DNA of 64,000 nt, from NCBI GenBank assembly GCA_030770545.1, contig JAUCMP010000028.1, positions 16,892,001 to 16,956,000 of the forward strand, in the 5' to 3' direction. The DNA comes from Macropodus opercularis (taxonomy: Eukaryota; Chordata; Actinopteri; Anabantiformes; Osphronemidae). Under the pieces are notes generated by a model, which was not told where the DNA came from, did no database searches, and saw only the letters and a program-made list of their open reading frames with translations. Numbering within the stretch: the stretch's first letter is position 1; each line of letters begins with the position of its first letter. Position numbers and translations under genes: made by a program. This document shows, piece by piece, positions 44,001 through 55,639 of this stretch.

Positions 44001-47000
44001 TCTAGACGCTGTGTCACTGCCGCACCCATCGGACATCTGCCCTGATTCGCCAGATTTATCAGGCGGCCGTTCGATTGAAATTAGCAGAGCAGTAGAGTGA
44101 TGGAGACGGGCCAGGCAGGAGGACCAGGACAGCAACAGGGACGTTGGACCTTTTTGCTTACTTACGGTGGTTACTAACCCACGTCTGACTCACTATTATC
44201 ATATATATCATATTGTCATTACCATATATGCAGAAAACTGCTCCGTGTGTAACATTCTCACAGGTTTCACGGTATCAGTTTCCATCAAAAAGTTGCTCCC
44301 ACTGGGTAAACAAACAACAGCTTTTAAACATCTGCTTAGAGGAGAGAGATCTGGTGATTTAGAGAAGACAGGGAGGGAAGGGAGACGCGGCCGTTTACGC
44401 CCAGGTCAGAATTCAGGTGGAGCCACGCTCAGCACACAGACACAAAACACGGCCTTTACTGCAGCGCAGGCCGACCATGTGACTCTCACGGGTTAATCTC
44501 ATGGGAGCATCCCCCACCCCAGATAACAACAGGAAGTCAGCTTGGCCTGCAACATCACACCACACCTACAGATAGCTGCTCCCTCTCACATTATGTAGCG
44601 GTGCAGAAATACCAACAGCCGGCGTCGCTCAAGCCTTCTCGACATTAACAACAGCCATTCATCGCTCGCCACAGTTAAGTTCAATCCTCTACAAGTGCGC
44701 TTGTGTGTGGCTGAGAATCGCTGGCACTGTGCCACCGCTGTTGGCGTCGGTGGCGAGCGAGATGCGCTGCAGCCTGGCACTGAAACAAGGGACGTCTGAG
44801 GCTGACAGGGGGCGTTCGCTTCAGCCACTGAATGGACCCTGTTTATCTAGGTCCCTCTGGGAAGTCAGGACACTGCCGTGAATAGGAGCCAGTTAGCGGT
44901 GATGGCAGGAGAAGCCCAGGGGGAGGACGGGGGTCATTGAAATTCAACGCAGGCCACCGTCAAGACAAACCACCCCTGCCAGCTGTGGCTACAACTCAAA
45001 GGGGCAACAGGAGAGTTTTCTAAGGCGGAGGTTTGGCTCAACAACGCATTAGATACGTGTCGTCGCGTCTTCATCAACAGTATCAAAGGAGAGGCAGGCA
45101 TTTATGTTGCAAAGCAGAAGAAGGATATTTCAGAATATTAGGCAACTGTTTCACTGAAGCTGAACAAAGGAGACTAAACGAGCTAATGTAGGTCACAAAC
45201 TTCCTCAAATGAATGACAACGGCATGACACGACATGCGCAGGAGTCTGTTTTATCTTTAGACCTATGTGTCACTCTGTGCCCAGGACTCTCAGCTGTTCA
45301 CGGGACCGTCGGAGCGGTTCGAGCCCTGGAAGTCACCGGAAGGACACAGCCAGCAGTAAAGCGTTGAAGGTTTCTCTCTTTGCTCTGTGTGGGCGTAGAC
45401 CCCGGTTTGTGGGAGAGCAGCCTTAAATAGGATGCCACAGGTGCTGGGGGCGGCTGCGTGAAGAAGGGGAGGTGGCCTGGATGGGAGCAGGGCCGCAGGA
45501 AGCCCCTTGTTTTCACAGAGATAAAGGGCTTTCAGGTTGCATCCTGGGCCGTAATCTCTCACACACTTCCTGGTTTTGTTCACCGTGAGGCAGGAGAAAA
45601 TGACAAACCAACCTTCGCCCTGAGAAGCTGATCGATAGCTTCTGATGAGGCAGGATGTGTGTCTGGTGTTGGTGGGTTTGATTTGAGCTGTGTTCATTAA
45701 CAGCCCTTGATCAGGGCTCATATATTCCAAGTGCAGGTTCATTACTGATGATGATAATAACAATGTGCATATATTTTTTCTGACCTCTTCGTTTGCTTTT
45801 AAAGCACAGTTAACATTGTTCCGAGCTCTTACGTCCTAATTACAGAAAAGGCAACGCTCCCATCCTTCAAATTCAAGTTTCTCCTTAACTAGTCACTTAA
45901 TGCTGGCCTTGTGTTTAAAAAGGTCCATTTACTAGACATTTGCATGAAAAGGCTTTATTGAAAAGTTGGCATTGAGGAGCAGTGAAAACTTTTCAATTCC
46001 TCCTCTTTTCCCTGCTCTCACACTTTCTCTCCCCATTCTCAGCATGTCCTCCTGGAGAAGGCCAGCGTTTGACCGTGAGCCACACCCTGTTCTCCTGCCA
46101 GAGGAAACTTCCAATCTCTGCCTCCCTGCTTCACTCTGGTTGAAGCTCTGGCCCGCTCATACTTTTGTCAGGTGTTATTTATGAGTGAGTGTAGCTGAGT
46201 TGTTGCACGCCTACAGCACCTGCTGGTGCCGGAGAGTCCGAGCCAAGGCAGCTGCCACGGTGAGGAATGAGACTTAGACAGAGCTCAGGAAAGGAAGGCT
46301 CGGACTCAAAGGACCAGGCAGTGGAACGTGGAGGAGCAGACGTGCGAGGCTTTGTTGGTGGAAGTGTGCTGGCATGCAGCGAGCAATGAAGACAACAGAG
46401 GGACAGAACAAACAAACAAGTAACGAGCAAGCCATCGCGATCAATTAAAGTCCACGCTCCATTGACTGTAACCAGAGAGGAGGACGGACTGACGCTTCCC
46501 TTCACCACAGACCTTACACCCACATAGGTGAGGAACGCTGGGGCCGATGATGACGTGCTAGAACCTGGCCCGAGGCCTCTGTGCTTAGGGGACGTGACTG
46601 CGTACTCCAGGCTGCTGGGGGGGCTCCATAAGAAGCTCGTGGGTTTTCAGGCTGCCCATTCTCCTCTCATTAATCCGCTGTGGATGTTTATCCGTGTTGA
46701 CATTCAGCGCAGCAGCCAGCCTTCTCTCTGACTAACAAACAGGGTGACTAAGGGTTTTTCTGCTGAGGCCGGTCCAGTCTAGCTCCATGGACGAGCTTGG
46801 GACCGAGACAGAGGGAAGTCGCCATGGCCCACGGGACAACCGGAGTAAGTATGTGAGTATGAGCGTGTACCCTCAGGACGCCCATTATCAGTTCTGTGTG
46901 CTACGGAGAGGAAAATCAATGCGGCCGTCATAATGGGCTGGCAAAACGCCAACTACTCGCATGTGTTCAAGGCACAATTCACGACAGAGGATTACTCCTC

Positions 47001-50000
47001 ACCTGACGTCATCTAATTTCATCCCTGGACACAGAGACGCACTGAGACTAGAGGAAGGCCGAGCGCGATTAAAAGGGACCAGACATCTAACATCTACGCA
47101 AACGTGAACTGTTCTACAACTACAGCAGACGTTTGCCACCAATCGAGCTGGCGAGAAGCCCCTCACCAGTCCCGCCTCCTGCCCATTGTGTCGGTACAGT
47201 GTTTTTCATTAGCCGCTCCACTGAGGACCACAGGGAGGGGTTGGAATGGATGGATGGGTAGGGAGGAAGGGGCTGAGGGTGTGCAGACAGACCCAAAGGG
47301 CCTCACTTGAAAACACGCATCCACAGGCAGAGCTCGGGACGTGGTACCCAAGACTTCCTCCACTAGAACGGCGGGCGACTAGAAGTGCACACACTGCGAG
47401 AAGGAGACAGCAAACACACCTGCGACGAGTTAACGGGACAACTCCCTGCCTGCACCACGCGTTCGGAACCAGCACAAGTCCGTCGGCCCGAGCTGCTGCC
47501 GGAGCAGCGCCGGGGGGCCGCTGTGGGGAGGGCGCCGGGGCATATTTTGAGCCCCAGCGACGGTCGAGTCCAGTTCACTGACCTGACGCATCGCTACGAG
47601 ATCCCTTCGCCTTCTAGCCCTTTGTCCCATCCCCCAACTCAGCAACTTTCACACACAGTGTTGGTGACCTGCGGATCTCTGCGTCTCCCCCGTCTCCCCC
47701 GTCTCCCCCTTCACATTGTCCCGTCATGCAGATGGACCTGTAATGGTCCGTGCTGAGGGTTTGGGGAAACTCCAGCCTGCTGAGCCAAGTTAAGCCTTCA
47801 GCCTGACATTAAAGCAGCACACCAGGTAGCACACATCATCACCATGTGCCACAGGGAGGCACCGGCATTAACGGAAAGGCGAGCAGGCCTCACGCAGACG
47901 CCGCGTTTCCAACGCCGGGTCCTGCAACTCGGGCCCTGGAGAGCCCGAGAGGGATTTGATGAATTCTGCAAACGTTCCACGGATTCCTCCCTCGCAAGGA
48001 CCTTTGGGAAAAGAATGGGTCATATGCAAATGGCATGCACAGTATGGAGGAGACTTTTCCCACAAGCCGAGTGTGAAAAGGGCTCTCCCTCCCCATGCCG
48101 GGCCGCTGAATGGGCCTTTTCTTCTGCCACTGAAAGTGTATGAGGTAGAGCAGGCAAACTGCAAAGGTAACTAGGCTCTTTCTCCTCAGGCTTTCTCACC
48201 GAGGCCTGAATACACAATGGTTCATTTAAGCATTCAGCCACACAAACCCCAATAAAGCACATCCAAGCGCAGTTAAGGGGTTTACTGAAACTGACTCTGG
48301 GTTTAAAACTACTTCTGCACCTTTTTATAGGCTAATGCGAGCTGCCTCCATGGGAGCAGCTAATCATTAAGCTGCCTTAGCGGAGGTGGGCGTGTGGTCG
48401 CACATCGCATCATTTTAGTTCCTCTGAGTGGTCAGATGAGGACATGCCGAGACGACGTCTCTCCCCCAGGACGACCACATCTACCCAGAAGGTTGCAAAC
48501 CTCACTTTAAGCGACACGTGTGCCTTGTTTTGACCGCTACACTGCTTATCCTGGGGGAGATAGCTGCCATTTTGTTATGCTTTTCATCTGCCAGCACCAG
48601 TCTATTGATTGTCACCTGTTGTAAAAGTCTTCATTCACCTCAGGAGTTTCTCACCAACTCTCTCGTCCCCCCTTTCGACTCCGTGGGGAACACGGAGCCC
48701 ACAGTTTACGGGGTCAGAAAGAAATGGATGGAGAGAAGCAGGGAGCGAAGGGGAAGCTGCAGCTCCCACAGCCCCCTGCTCCCCTCTTCCCTTTTCATTG
48801 AGCAGACTTCAACGCAAACACAATTGAACGTGCTGGAAGCCTCACAATGGCACGGGGGGAAAGTGAAGTCATACTCTAGGCACGCATGGGCGCCTAGGTC
48901 AGGGGGCAATCAACAGCACCCCTGGCTACTGTGTCCTCACCCCCCAAATAAAAGACGGGCTCTGGAAGGAGGCGTGAGAGGGGAGGCGGAGGCGGGGGAT
49001 TTTCTTCTTACTTGGCACTTTTAAATGAAGCTGCGAGGAAGTAGGTGAAAAGCAGTGAGATAAATGAAAAATTTCCTCCTCCGCTAAACTCTTCACACAA
49101 CAGGGACCTCTTAAATGTAAACACATGTCTTTTAGAAACTGAAGTGGCATGTGGAGCTACACAACCAAATTCCACCCTCCACAAACTAAATATAGCTCAA
49201 CCATGGTTTTTATTATTCCCCCAGCGCGTCCAGCTGAGGAAGCCCAAGGCACCGAGTGCAGCTTAAGTGTAGTTTTACCAGGCCAGTAAACGCGTTCTTC
49301 AGCTTCACATGAGCTGCTGCCAAGTACCAAGCCCACAACCTCCTTGGCTTCATTTATGTCAGTGTGAGAAGGGCGAGAAAGACACATTAGGAGACGAGCC
49401 GCCGCGATGCCGGCTACCTGTCTGGGTTGAGCTCTCCCGACCCGGCGCCGTTTATTTCTGCGAAGAATGTTAATACCGGCCACATTCCTCTGTCCACAAA
49501 CTGCTGTGTTAAACTGTCGTAGCAGGCTGCCAGCGACGGGAAGCTGTAGTATCCCGCCGATGGCAAACACCTGTCGTCCTGCGGGCTGTTAACACCTCTC
49601 TGTTTACAGCCGGGAACAGGAGCTCACCTTGGTCTCCGCTGCTCCACTAGGAGAGCCCGAGCTCTGACTACGGGCTGGAGCGGCTGCCGCAGTAACAACG
49701 GCACATATTGAATATCCAACTAGTGATGATTCGGCAGCAGCAGCATCCTTAGCCACTGGAACTTTACAGAGAGGTTCACCTGACAGAGCAGAAAAGCCGA
49801 TTTGCATGACAGATCAGCAGCCTCATCAGAAGAGGCTCAAAGCACACGACTCTTTGAAGTAAATGCAAAGTAACAGGAAATACATGGGTTTCGTTACAGA
49901 TCTGTTTTAAATATCAACGGGGCCGTGTCCCTGTACAAAACCAGGCGTAGCTCAAAGACGCAACAAATGGCGGTGGACCCCCTGAAGTCCCGCTGTCAGC

Positions 50001-51189
50001 AGGTCCACACCTTGACGGCAGCACCGGTATCTGAGCTGGGACCAAGTCATCACAGAGCGAAACCACGAGCACACATGAAAAGTCACCAGGACGCAGAGTT
50101 CACCCACAGACGCTCGCGCTCCCTCCCACGGATTCCTGCGTGTAGCACCGCACCAACTCAGCGACTTCGGCCGCTTCGGATTTGTTTGGAAGAAAACAAC
50201 AGAGAATTTCCTGCGTTCGCCCAGTTCCTCCCAGATGCACTGGGTGGCACAAGGCGTTAGCGCACAGCGAGGAGAGCGAAGGATTCACCCCGAAAAGCAC
50301 GAACCACGTTCAGTGACGCTGCTTTCACACATCAGCCACGACGCGGCGGCTGAACTACAAAACAACAATAACGGCAGCGATCACGCACAAAACACTGGCT
50401 GCGTTTCGCTCGTGTCCTACAAGAATCAGGATTCCCAGCGCGCGACAGCAGAGGATCCGCTGTCCTTATATGGGCGCGCTCGCCCTGCTCACTAAACAGC
50501 GCGTGAGATATTCCTCTTTCTCCGGAACCGCGTTGCCCCATCCGCGGTTCTCCTGAGCGTCACTGACACCAGATATCACGACCTCCACATACTTTACAAA
50601 GTTACGAAGCCAGACAGCACCGAGCGAAACGCGCCTCTCCTCTAAGCAGGAGGCTCTAAGTGAAGTGAATTCACAGAACTGGGATCAAGAGGCAGCAACA
50701 GCGTCTGGTCGCAACCTGCTACGAGTGGGAACAAAACGGCGTTTGAGCCGTCGGCTCCGAATCCCGTGAAGGCTGCGTAATCTCAGGCAGGTCTCCCCAC
50801 AAAGCGGGTCCGAGTTTGGCGGTGGGCTCAAAACTCCGCACGACGCGTCTCAATCAGCGGCTTGTTACCATTTAAAGTGAAACAAAAGCGGCTCCGCTCA
50901 TTAGAGGGCGAGGTGCGTGTAACGGTCTCGGCGGCGGACCGCTAGGCGGAGGGGCAGGCGACCCAGGTATAACGGTCCGCCGCACGGCTGGGATACAGCG
51001 CTCACTTGCTACTTCCCAGCACTTTCTCTCTCCGAAAGCCGGACCTGTGCGCTGCCAAAGTTTAAGTAACAGCGAGCAGCCGTAGACCGGCTCCCCGACA
51101 GACGCGGTCCCGTCGGAAGTACTTTACTCACCGCTGTTCCTCCTCGGGTTCGCCTGCTTTCTGCGCTTACACCTGGGGCCATCCGCCAT
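22297..51189 (-). CDS. zeb1: Zinc finger E-box-binding homeobox 1 (spliced, whole coding span)
   Basis: Joined exons on the minus strand: 51132-51189, 31498-31653, 28292-28453, 27148-27350, 26792-26897, 24694-26393, 23677-23857 and 22297-23015. They total 3285 bases, exactly 1095 codons with TAA, and all junctions are GT-AG and in phase. The product is 1094 residues, close to mammalian ZEB1 (about 1124). Order: basic N-terminus MADGPRCKRRKQ; acidic segment; zinc fingers 1-4 at 137-158, 167-187, 207-227 and 235-257 (the fourth is C2HC); a possible SUMO site at K314 (IKTEP); a homeodomain-like segment at 549-591; CtBP motifs PLNLT 655, PLDLS 675 and PLNLT 711; zinc fingers 5-7 at 834-854, 862-882 and 890-909; and a Glu-rich tail. 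ZEB1 is a nuclear repressor that binds paired E-boxes (CACCTG) through its two finger clusters and recruits CtBP. Teleosts often have two copies (zeb1a, zeb1b); I cannot tell which this is. Confidence 0.97.
23016..23676 (-). other. zeb1 intron 7
   Basis: Intron of 661 bases between the exon 7 donor ACGG|GTAAGT and the exon 8 acceptor. No coding or repeat signal was seen. Confidence 0.85.
23677..23857 (-). CDS. zeb1: zeb1 exon 7: zinc finger 5
   Basis: 181 bases (residues 796-855 plus one base). It includes NDSDSGPPRKKMKKTESGMY, a basic KKMKK patch that may act in nuclear localisation (inference), and finger 5 [20 protein letters not shown]. The acceptor TTTTTCAG starts at a codon boundary, and the donor is consensus GTAAGT. 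Confidence 0.97.
23858..24693 (-). other. zeb1 intron 6
   Basis: Intron of 836 bases between the exon 6 donor AAG|GTGTGT and the exon 7 acceptor. AT-rich, with no coding signal noted. Confidence 0.85.
24694..26393 (-). CDS. zeb1: zeb1 exon 6: zinc finger 4, homeodomain-like region and CtBP motifs
   Basis: A single 1700-base exon (residues 230-795). Finger 4 is CSNCKKRFSHSGSYSSHISS ending KKC, a C2HC finger. IKTEPMDYE (K314) keeps the SUMO consensus. VVLPTVGLVSPISINLADLQ and VIRQVLENN are hallmark ZEB1 strings. The homeodomain-like segment NLLSLLKAYFALN to KKWFDKMQ (549-591) is not expected to bind DNA alone. Three CtBP-type motifs lie at 655, 675 and 711; the central PLDLSLPK is the best match. 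A large exon of this kind is characteristic of ZEB1 and ZEB2. Confidence 0.97.
26394..26791 (-). other. zeb1 intron 5
   Basis: Intron of 398 bases between the exon 5 donor (AGCG|GTGAGT) and the exon 6 acceptor (CTCGCAG). No other signal. Confidence 0.85.
26792..26897 (-). CDS. zeb1: zeb1 exon 5: zinc finger 3
   Basis: 106 bases (residues 194-228 plus one base). RHITQSGGNRKFK leads into finger 3, [20 protein letters not shown] (207-227), followed by the conserved HSG of the inter-finger linker. Acceptor CTGACAG; an AG two bases downstream is also possible but would break frame. Confidence 0.97.
26898..27147 (-). other. zeb1 intron 4
   Basis: 250-base intron with a 14-bp perfect palindrome at 27068-27081 and nothing else of note. 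Confidence 0.8.
27148..27350 (-). CDS. zeb1: zeb1 exon 4: zinc fingers 1 and 2
   Basis: 203 bases (residues 127-193). Finger 1 is CPYCARGYKRYSSLKEHIKY ending RH (137-158), and finger 2 is CPECSYSFAYRAQLERHMTV ending H (167-187). It ends KSGREQ with donor CAG|GTAGAA. Together with fingers 3 and 4 this forms the N-terminal E-box-binding cluster. Confidence 0.97.
27351..28291 (-). other. zeb1 intron 3
   Basis: 0.94-kb intron with short TG-rich runs (28154-28175) and a small tandem duplication (GCTGCATCCGA repeated) near 27689-27714. No coding signal. Confidence 0.8.
28292..28453 (-). CDS. zeb1: zeb1 exon 3: acidic N-terminal region
   Basis: 162 bases, phase 1 to 1 (residues 72-125). It encodes GSDGEDDVSTDALVEEMLQQ, then QDTAVIYPEAPEDE and SHDENG, matching the conserved ZEB1 string LQQQDTAVI.PEAPE. 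The donor is GAACG|GTACAC. Confidence 0.95.
28454..31497 (-). other. zeb1 intron 2
   Basis: 3.0-kb intron. No exon-like open frame with good splice sites was seen. Confidence 0.75.
31498..31653 (-). CDS. zeb1: zeb1 exon 2: conserved acidic segment
   Basis: 156 bases, phase 1 to 1 (residues 20-71). VTNYSNVVEAASDSDDEDKL and HIVEEEGS are diagnostic for ZEB1. In mammals this exon can be joined to alternative first exons, and the same phase here would allow it. Donor CGAG|GTGAGA. Confidence 0.96.
31654..51131 (-). other. zeb1 intron 1 (about 19.5 kb)
   Basis: A very long first intron, as in other vertebrate ZEB1 genes. I see no convincing internal exon. It contains a telomere-like TTAGGG/TTAGGGG run (41590-41619), a 9-base GTCTCCCCC triplicate (47683-47709), a GCTAGCATGCTAGC palindrome (33348-33361), conserved-looking AT-rich blocks (for example 40800-40930, 42930-43080, 43480-43620) and a GC-rich inverted repeat near 50931-50983 next to exon 1. 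The intron of a developmental regulator is a usual site for enhancers, but none can be proved here. Confidence 0.8.
42930..43080. promoter_or_regulatory. Candidate intronic enhancer in zeb1
   Basis: Contains GCATTTAATATCAGG, TTTTTTCATTAATGGAGGAC, CATTAATCGTGG and ATGATTAAGG, a close set of homeodomain-type cores in non-repetitive sequence. Pattern only. Confidence 0.2.
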
Positions 51190-51460
51190 GATCCTTTCGT
51201 TGTGTCTAAATGCTGCCGGAGAGTCACCTCCTCTCTCCCCCTCTCTCCCCCTCCTTCTCCTCCCTCCCCTTCACCTCCCCTTCTCCGCACCTGGTTTACG
51301 ACACTCAGCTTTACGACATCACCTTCCCGCACCTCGGCGACCCACGCTGCCTGCGCCACTCAGGGCAGATCGTGGAAGTGAGAGGACGGCGGCGCGTGCT
51401 CCGAACCTGCCGCTCGGCGCAGGACGATCAGTGCATCACTGCAAGTTTGTTTGTCTGAAT
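50900..51460 (-). promoter_or_regulatory. zeb1: zeb1 CpG-rich promoter, 5' UTR and first-exon region
   Basis: CpG dinucleotides are dense here compared with the flanks (for example CTCGGCGGCGGACCG, CCGCTCGGCGCAGGACG), spanning the ATG at 51187-51189. No TATA box is obvious on the minus strand at a suitable place, as expected of a CpG-island promoter. The transcription start cannot be fixed from sequence; 51200-51450 is a reasonable range. Confidence 0.5.
51132..51189 (-). CDS. zeb1: zeb1 exon 1: start codon and basic N-terminus
   Basis: 58 bases: ATG at 51189-51187 encoding MADGPRCKRRKQANPRRN and one more Ser, with one base left over. The peptide is the signature ZEB1 start. The Kozak context is good (A at -3, G at +4). 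Donor AGCG|GTGAGT joins in phase to exon 2, giving the conserved junction RRNS-VTNYSN. Confidence 0.96.
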
Positions 51461-51650
51461 GCAGATGCGGTTCCAAACTTCATTTACTCGTGTTGCTTTC
51501 CCAAAACACATTTAATTGCATCGCAGGTAATATTACCCTCTCGCCACAGCATAAATAATTATTACGATGATCAGTTGTTACTTTATCAGTGCGCAACGTG
51601 TCACGATAAGCACTTAAGTCGTTTTTGTTGAGGTTCACATGGCAACACGC

Positions 51651-51677
51651 TGTGTGTGTGTGTGTGTGTGTGTGTGT
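51651..51677 (+). repeat. (TG)13 microsatellite
   Basis: Uninterrupted TG dinucleotides about 0.46 kb upstream of the zeb1 start codon. Confidence 0.95.
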
Positions 51678-51823
51678 TACAGAGAGGAACAGGTCATAAG
51701 ACTGTCATCACTGATTCAATCGTCCACATAAAGAAAGACCCTGCTGTTCTCCTGAGCTCGCTGCAGAATGATGAAGAGGACGCAGACATGCCAGCACAAT
51801 CAGCAGGTTCACACAGCGTCCAA

Positions 51824-51824
<1 letters not shown>

Positions 51825-51859
<35 letters not shown>
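51825..51859 (+). repeat. (CA)17 microsatellite
   Basis: Uninterrupted CA dinucleotides in opposite sense to the TG run 148 bases away; the two runs are mutually complementary. Confidence 0.95.
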
Positions 51860-51860
<1 letters not shown>

Positions 51861-54800
51861 ACTTGTCACACTGGGCTCTGTGCAAATAGAAAAGGAGAAA
51901 AAACAGGATCACATGATTGAGGTGAATTCTTCTGCTAAGTTGTGGTGACAGCAAAGATGAAGTTTCTAAACTCAACACAGGAAGAAATGATGCTTAAGGT
52001 CCTGAGACGTCCGATCGCGGGTCAGAGGTTGCAGGCTCAGACTATTCTTGAAGGAGATGACTCAGGTTTCTGGGCCTGGGCCTTTGGTATGTGAGATGTT
52101 GCCATCATTCATCCTGTTATGTCATCTAGACTGTGTGACCTTGTTGTGACGTTGCGTTCGAGGCCCCGTGTTGTCGACAGAGAGCGTTTAATGCACCGGT
52201 GGCTTTTTGTTGGCACTGGCAGAGATGTAAGGAGCAAACAGAAGTTATCGCTTTCACTTCCATCTTTGCAAGATATATTTGGATCACACTTCCATGAGTG
52301 CTGGGACTAAAACAACACATGTTTCCAAATAACAAACTCTTATGTCATTCATTCATTCAGGCACACGTGACAGCTTAGATGGATGACTGAACAGGCACAC
52401 AGGGCACAGACCTAAGGGAGTGAGGGGTCAGAGGGCTTCTGGGCCAGAGCCGGTGTGAAGTTACATGTCTGATGCCACACTGCTCAGTTAATATATGTAG
52501 AAATACCTCAGCCACAGAATTAAACCGAAAACCAGCGGTGGCCCAGCAGACGTCCAAACAGCCCACGTACCAAAGGTGCGACGTGGGTCCGTTCTCTCAC
52601 AGTCGGCCTATAACACGTCCAAATGTACACCGGGCAACCAACCGACAGCCTTGCGGAGATGAAAACGGCCCAGAACCAGACTGCATCAGCGCAGATCAGC
52701 GATGAGACGCTCCGCCGAGCGTGTGGTTGTCTGCGCGCACCGAGCCTGGAAAATAGGATGCTTGTTATCCAACGGAAAGTCTTTCCCATTTTCCTTGGAT
52801 CATGCTGCTATTAGCATGAAGTCATTTTTCAGCATCTGTGGAAAACAAAGAATAACAATTATACGACCACTACTAATACAAAATAGCCTGAAGACATCTC
52901 TGATGTGTTTCAGAGCAAGTGGTGTAAAGCGGGGTGATTTATTTTCTCTGGCAGATTCCTACTCCAGCAAACGGGAACCACACAGACCCGATATACGTTA
53001 GATACAAGCAGGATTCCTGATCATCCCTCTGTGAGTTGGATGAATTCAGGGCCAAAAAGTCAATGACAAGACGTTGATCCAATCTAAAGTCTAAAAAACA
53101 GCTACTTCGCACTAAAACGAATATCTTCAGCTAATAAATACAGACGTACAATCGTGTCATCGTAAAGGGCCCACAGACACGTTCTCTTCACCTGAGTGAC
53201 GCTGTCAGTAATAAAACCAAGATATTGCCTTAACTAAAGTGGGCCGTGAAATGAAAGGCTGACTCCTGCTCTTCCTGCGGGGAGAGGAAGCTGAGGATCG
53301 GCAGGGGGAGAGTGAGGCATAAGCAGCCAACCTCCACTACATTAAGGGATCATGCTGCTCCCTGAAAATGAGTATTGATCCTCTTAGGTCCAGGATCGTT
53401 TAGGAGATTAATGGGAGTAGTGGTTGAGCTCCGTGGTGCTCCACGCAAGAGCCCGGAGATCGGCTCAGCGGGGCAGCCCACAGCGAGCGGGAGGAGTGGG
53501 GGCCGCCGCCCCTTACATCTACCCACAGCCCCACTAGCTCTCTGCCATCTGGGTCATCAGCTAAGACAATCAGCTGAATGTCTGCAGGTCACAGGGCTGG
53601 AAAAGGGGAGCGTGAAAGAGGAAGAAAGAGCTCAAAGCGTCAGAAGCAGGAAGGACAGAATGAAAGAAGTCCAGAGAGGAAATGAGAATAGAAGAGAGGA
53701 ACAGAAAGCAGCAAAGGAGGACGACAGAGAAGGGCCGAACAGAGAGGACGAGCAGGAGGCAGTGATAGAGAGAGACACGGCAAACACTAAACTGCTTAAT
53801 CTCTCCCAAGAGACAGCAGCTAAATGTGAGGTCCTCCTCCTCCCCTCTCCGCAGACCACCAACCCCCACACGGCACCATCCCCAGCACGGCATTCTGCTC
53901 CACTGCAGTCCCACGCCCTCGCAAAAGAGGCTACGATGCAACCGACACTGTGGAAAAGAGGAAAGATCAATGACGCCGAGCTAAAACGAACAGCGGCGAG
54001 ACAAGGCTCGTTCTGGCAGTGCGAACGCTCTGGCTCGCAGCTAACGAACAGCACAAGCTGAGAATGTTCCCATGTCAGTTCCTTGGGTCACGTCGGCCTC
54101 GTGGGGAAACTCCTCAAACAAATGTGGGCTAAAGTATTCAACAGCAGCTCGACGCCTGCCGCCAGAGCCTGAAACCCAACAATGCGATGTTTGGAGGATG
54201 AGATGTCAATCTCTGGCTTCCGCCTTCCTCCTGTGATTCTTCTCCGAGCAGGAAGTAGCTGATATGCTGGTCAGAGTGAGCCCCACCCCGAACACAAACC
54301 AAAACGCTGGACATCAGTCCATCAACTGTCTCGTCAAGCCTTTATTCAGGGCGTCCAGATACTTTAAGGTTTGCATTTCTAAACAGTAGTTAATAGTGAC
54401 ACCAGCCAGTAACGTTGGCAGTGTCGGAGTAAACCTTGGTCTGATGTCCTGGCTGCAGAGGCTGTAAACATCCTCATTCTCGAAGCCTTTTGTTGCTTTA
54501 TGTCTGTGCGACGTGTTTTGTGAGACGCTGTCGTTGTTTCACAGGCTGAATGCATCTCTGTAATCAAAGAGTAAAACTACAGGGAGCTCGGGAATGAAAT
54601 GCTCCTGTTGCCGGTGCTTGAGATGATAACTCTGCGAGCTCCCATGGTTCCACGGGGCTGAGAGCTCCTGACCTGCGGCTGAACGTAGCGCTGCCTGGCT
54701 ACGCTGCGGGCCAACATATATACTTGTGTTGGCTTGGCAGACCGGTGCGTTAACATGAGTCCCGCCACACAACCTCAGGGCTCCAGTCAGGCTTGCCCCA

Positions 54801-55639
54801 CAGCCTGCGACTGTGAAGAGCAGCCCAGCTGAAATCGATTCTGTATTTGTTGGAGCGCCGGTTGCATTTTACTCTTCATTTGTCCTTGTGGCTGGAACAG
54901 AGTTTGTGATCAGTGTGAAGACGTCAAACTCTGCGAAGGCGTTATTTTTGGAGGCTTCTTCTCTCACCGTGGAAACTAGTTTGTGGTGAAATAGTACGTG
55001 TGAAATGGGGTGTGCTGCAGGGCCACAGAGATCCCACTAATCAGCAAGGCAGAAAAGAGGTCTTCTGCTCTGTTCACACCTGTGAGATTTCCTCATCGCA
55101 TAGTTTAATACATTTACATCTGCACACGTCATATCACCGAGTTTTAAAGTTGGCACCTTAGTCATGCGTGGAGCAACGCTCTGACTCACGTGTTTCGTCA
55201 CATGACGCCTGCATATCAAATATCTTCTCCTGTTTAAGCTCAGTTTTAGTCTCCACCAACCAGAAACTCTCTTTAGCTGACTTTGTTGTTGTTGTTCATT
55301 GGGGGGTTTTAGTCTTACAGCACATGTGGATTAAGAAAACTTCCCCTGCTGTTTCTCTCCACTTCAGCTAAATTACATGTGACAGCTCCCAAAATCCGAT
55401 GGACCTCACTTTCCGCTGATGAGTAGTAAGTAACCTTTGATACGCAGCTAATACGCGGCATTCCCCTGCGCGAGGATAACAATCTATACGTCTCTTTCCA
55501 TTGCGAGGCAACACATCTGAAAGTGGTACAAAGCTGAGGCTTCACGAGTGACTAGTGTGTGGGTGGTGTATGTTTGTGCATGTGCTTATGTTTCAATCTG
55601 TGATAGGCCTCTGCTGTTTTCACTGGATGAATATGAATA

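Noticed and set aside
53375..54061. 228-codon plus-strand open frame
   Set aside because: No ATG at its start (TTG), a purine-rich Glu/Arg/Lys middle, and long open frames on the opposite strand over the same bases. This is what low-complexity purine sequence gives by chance.
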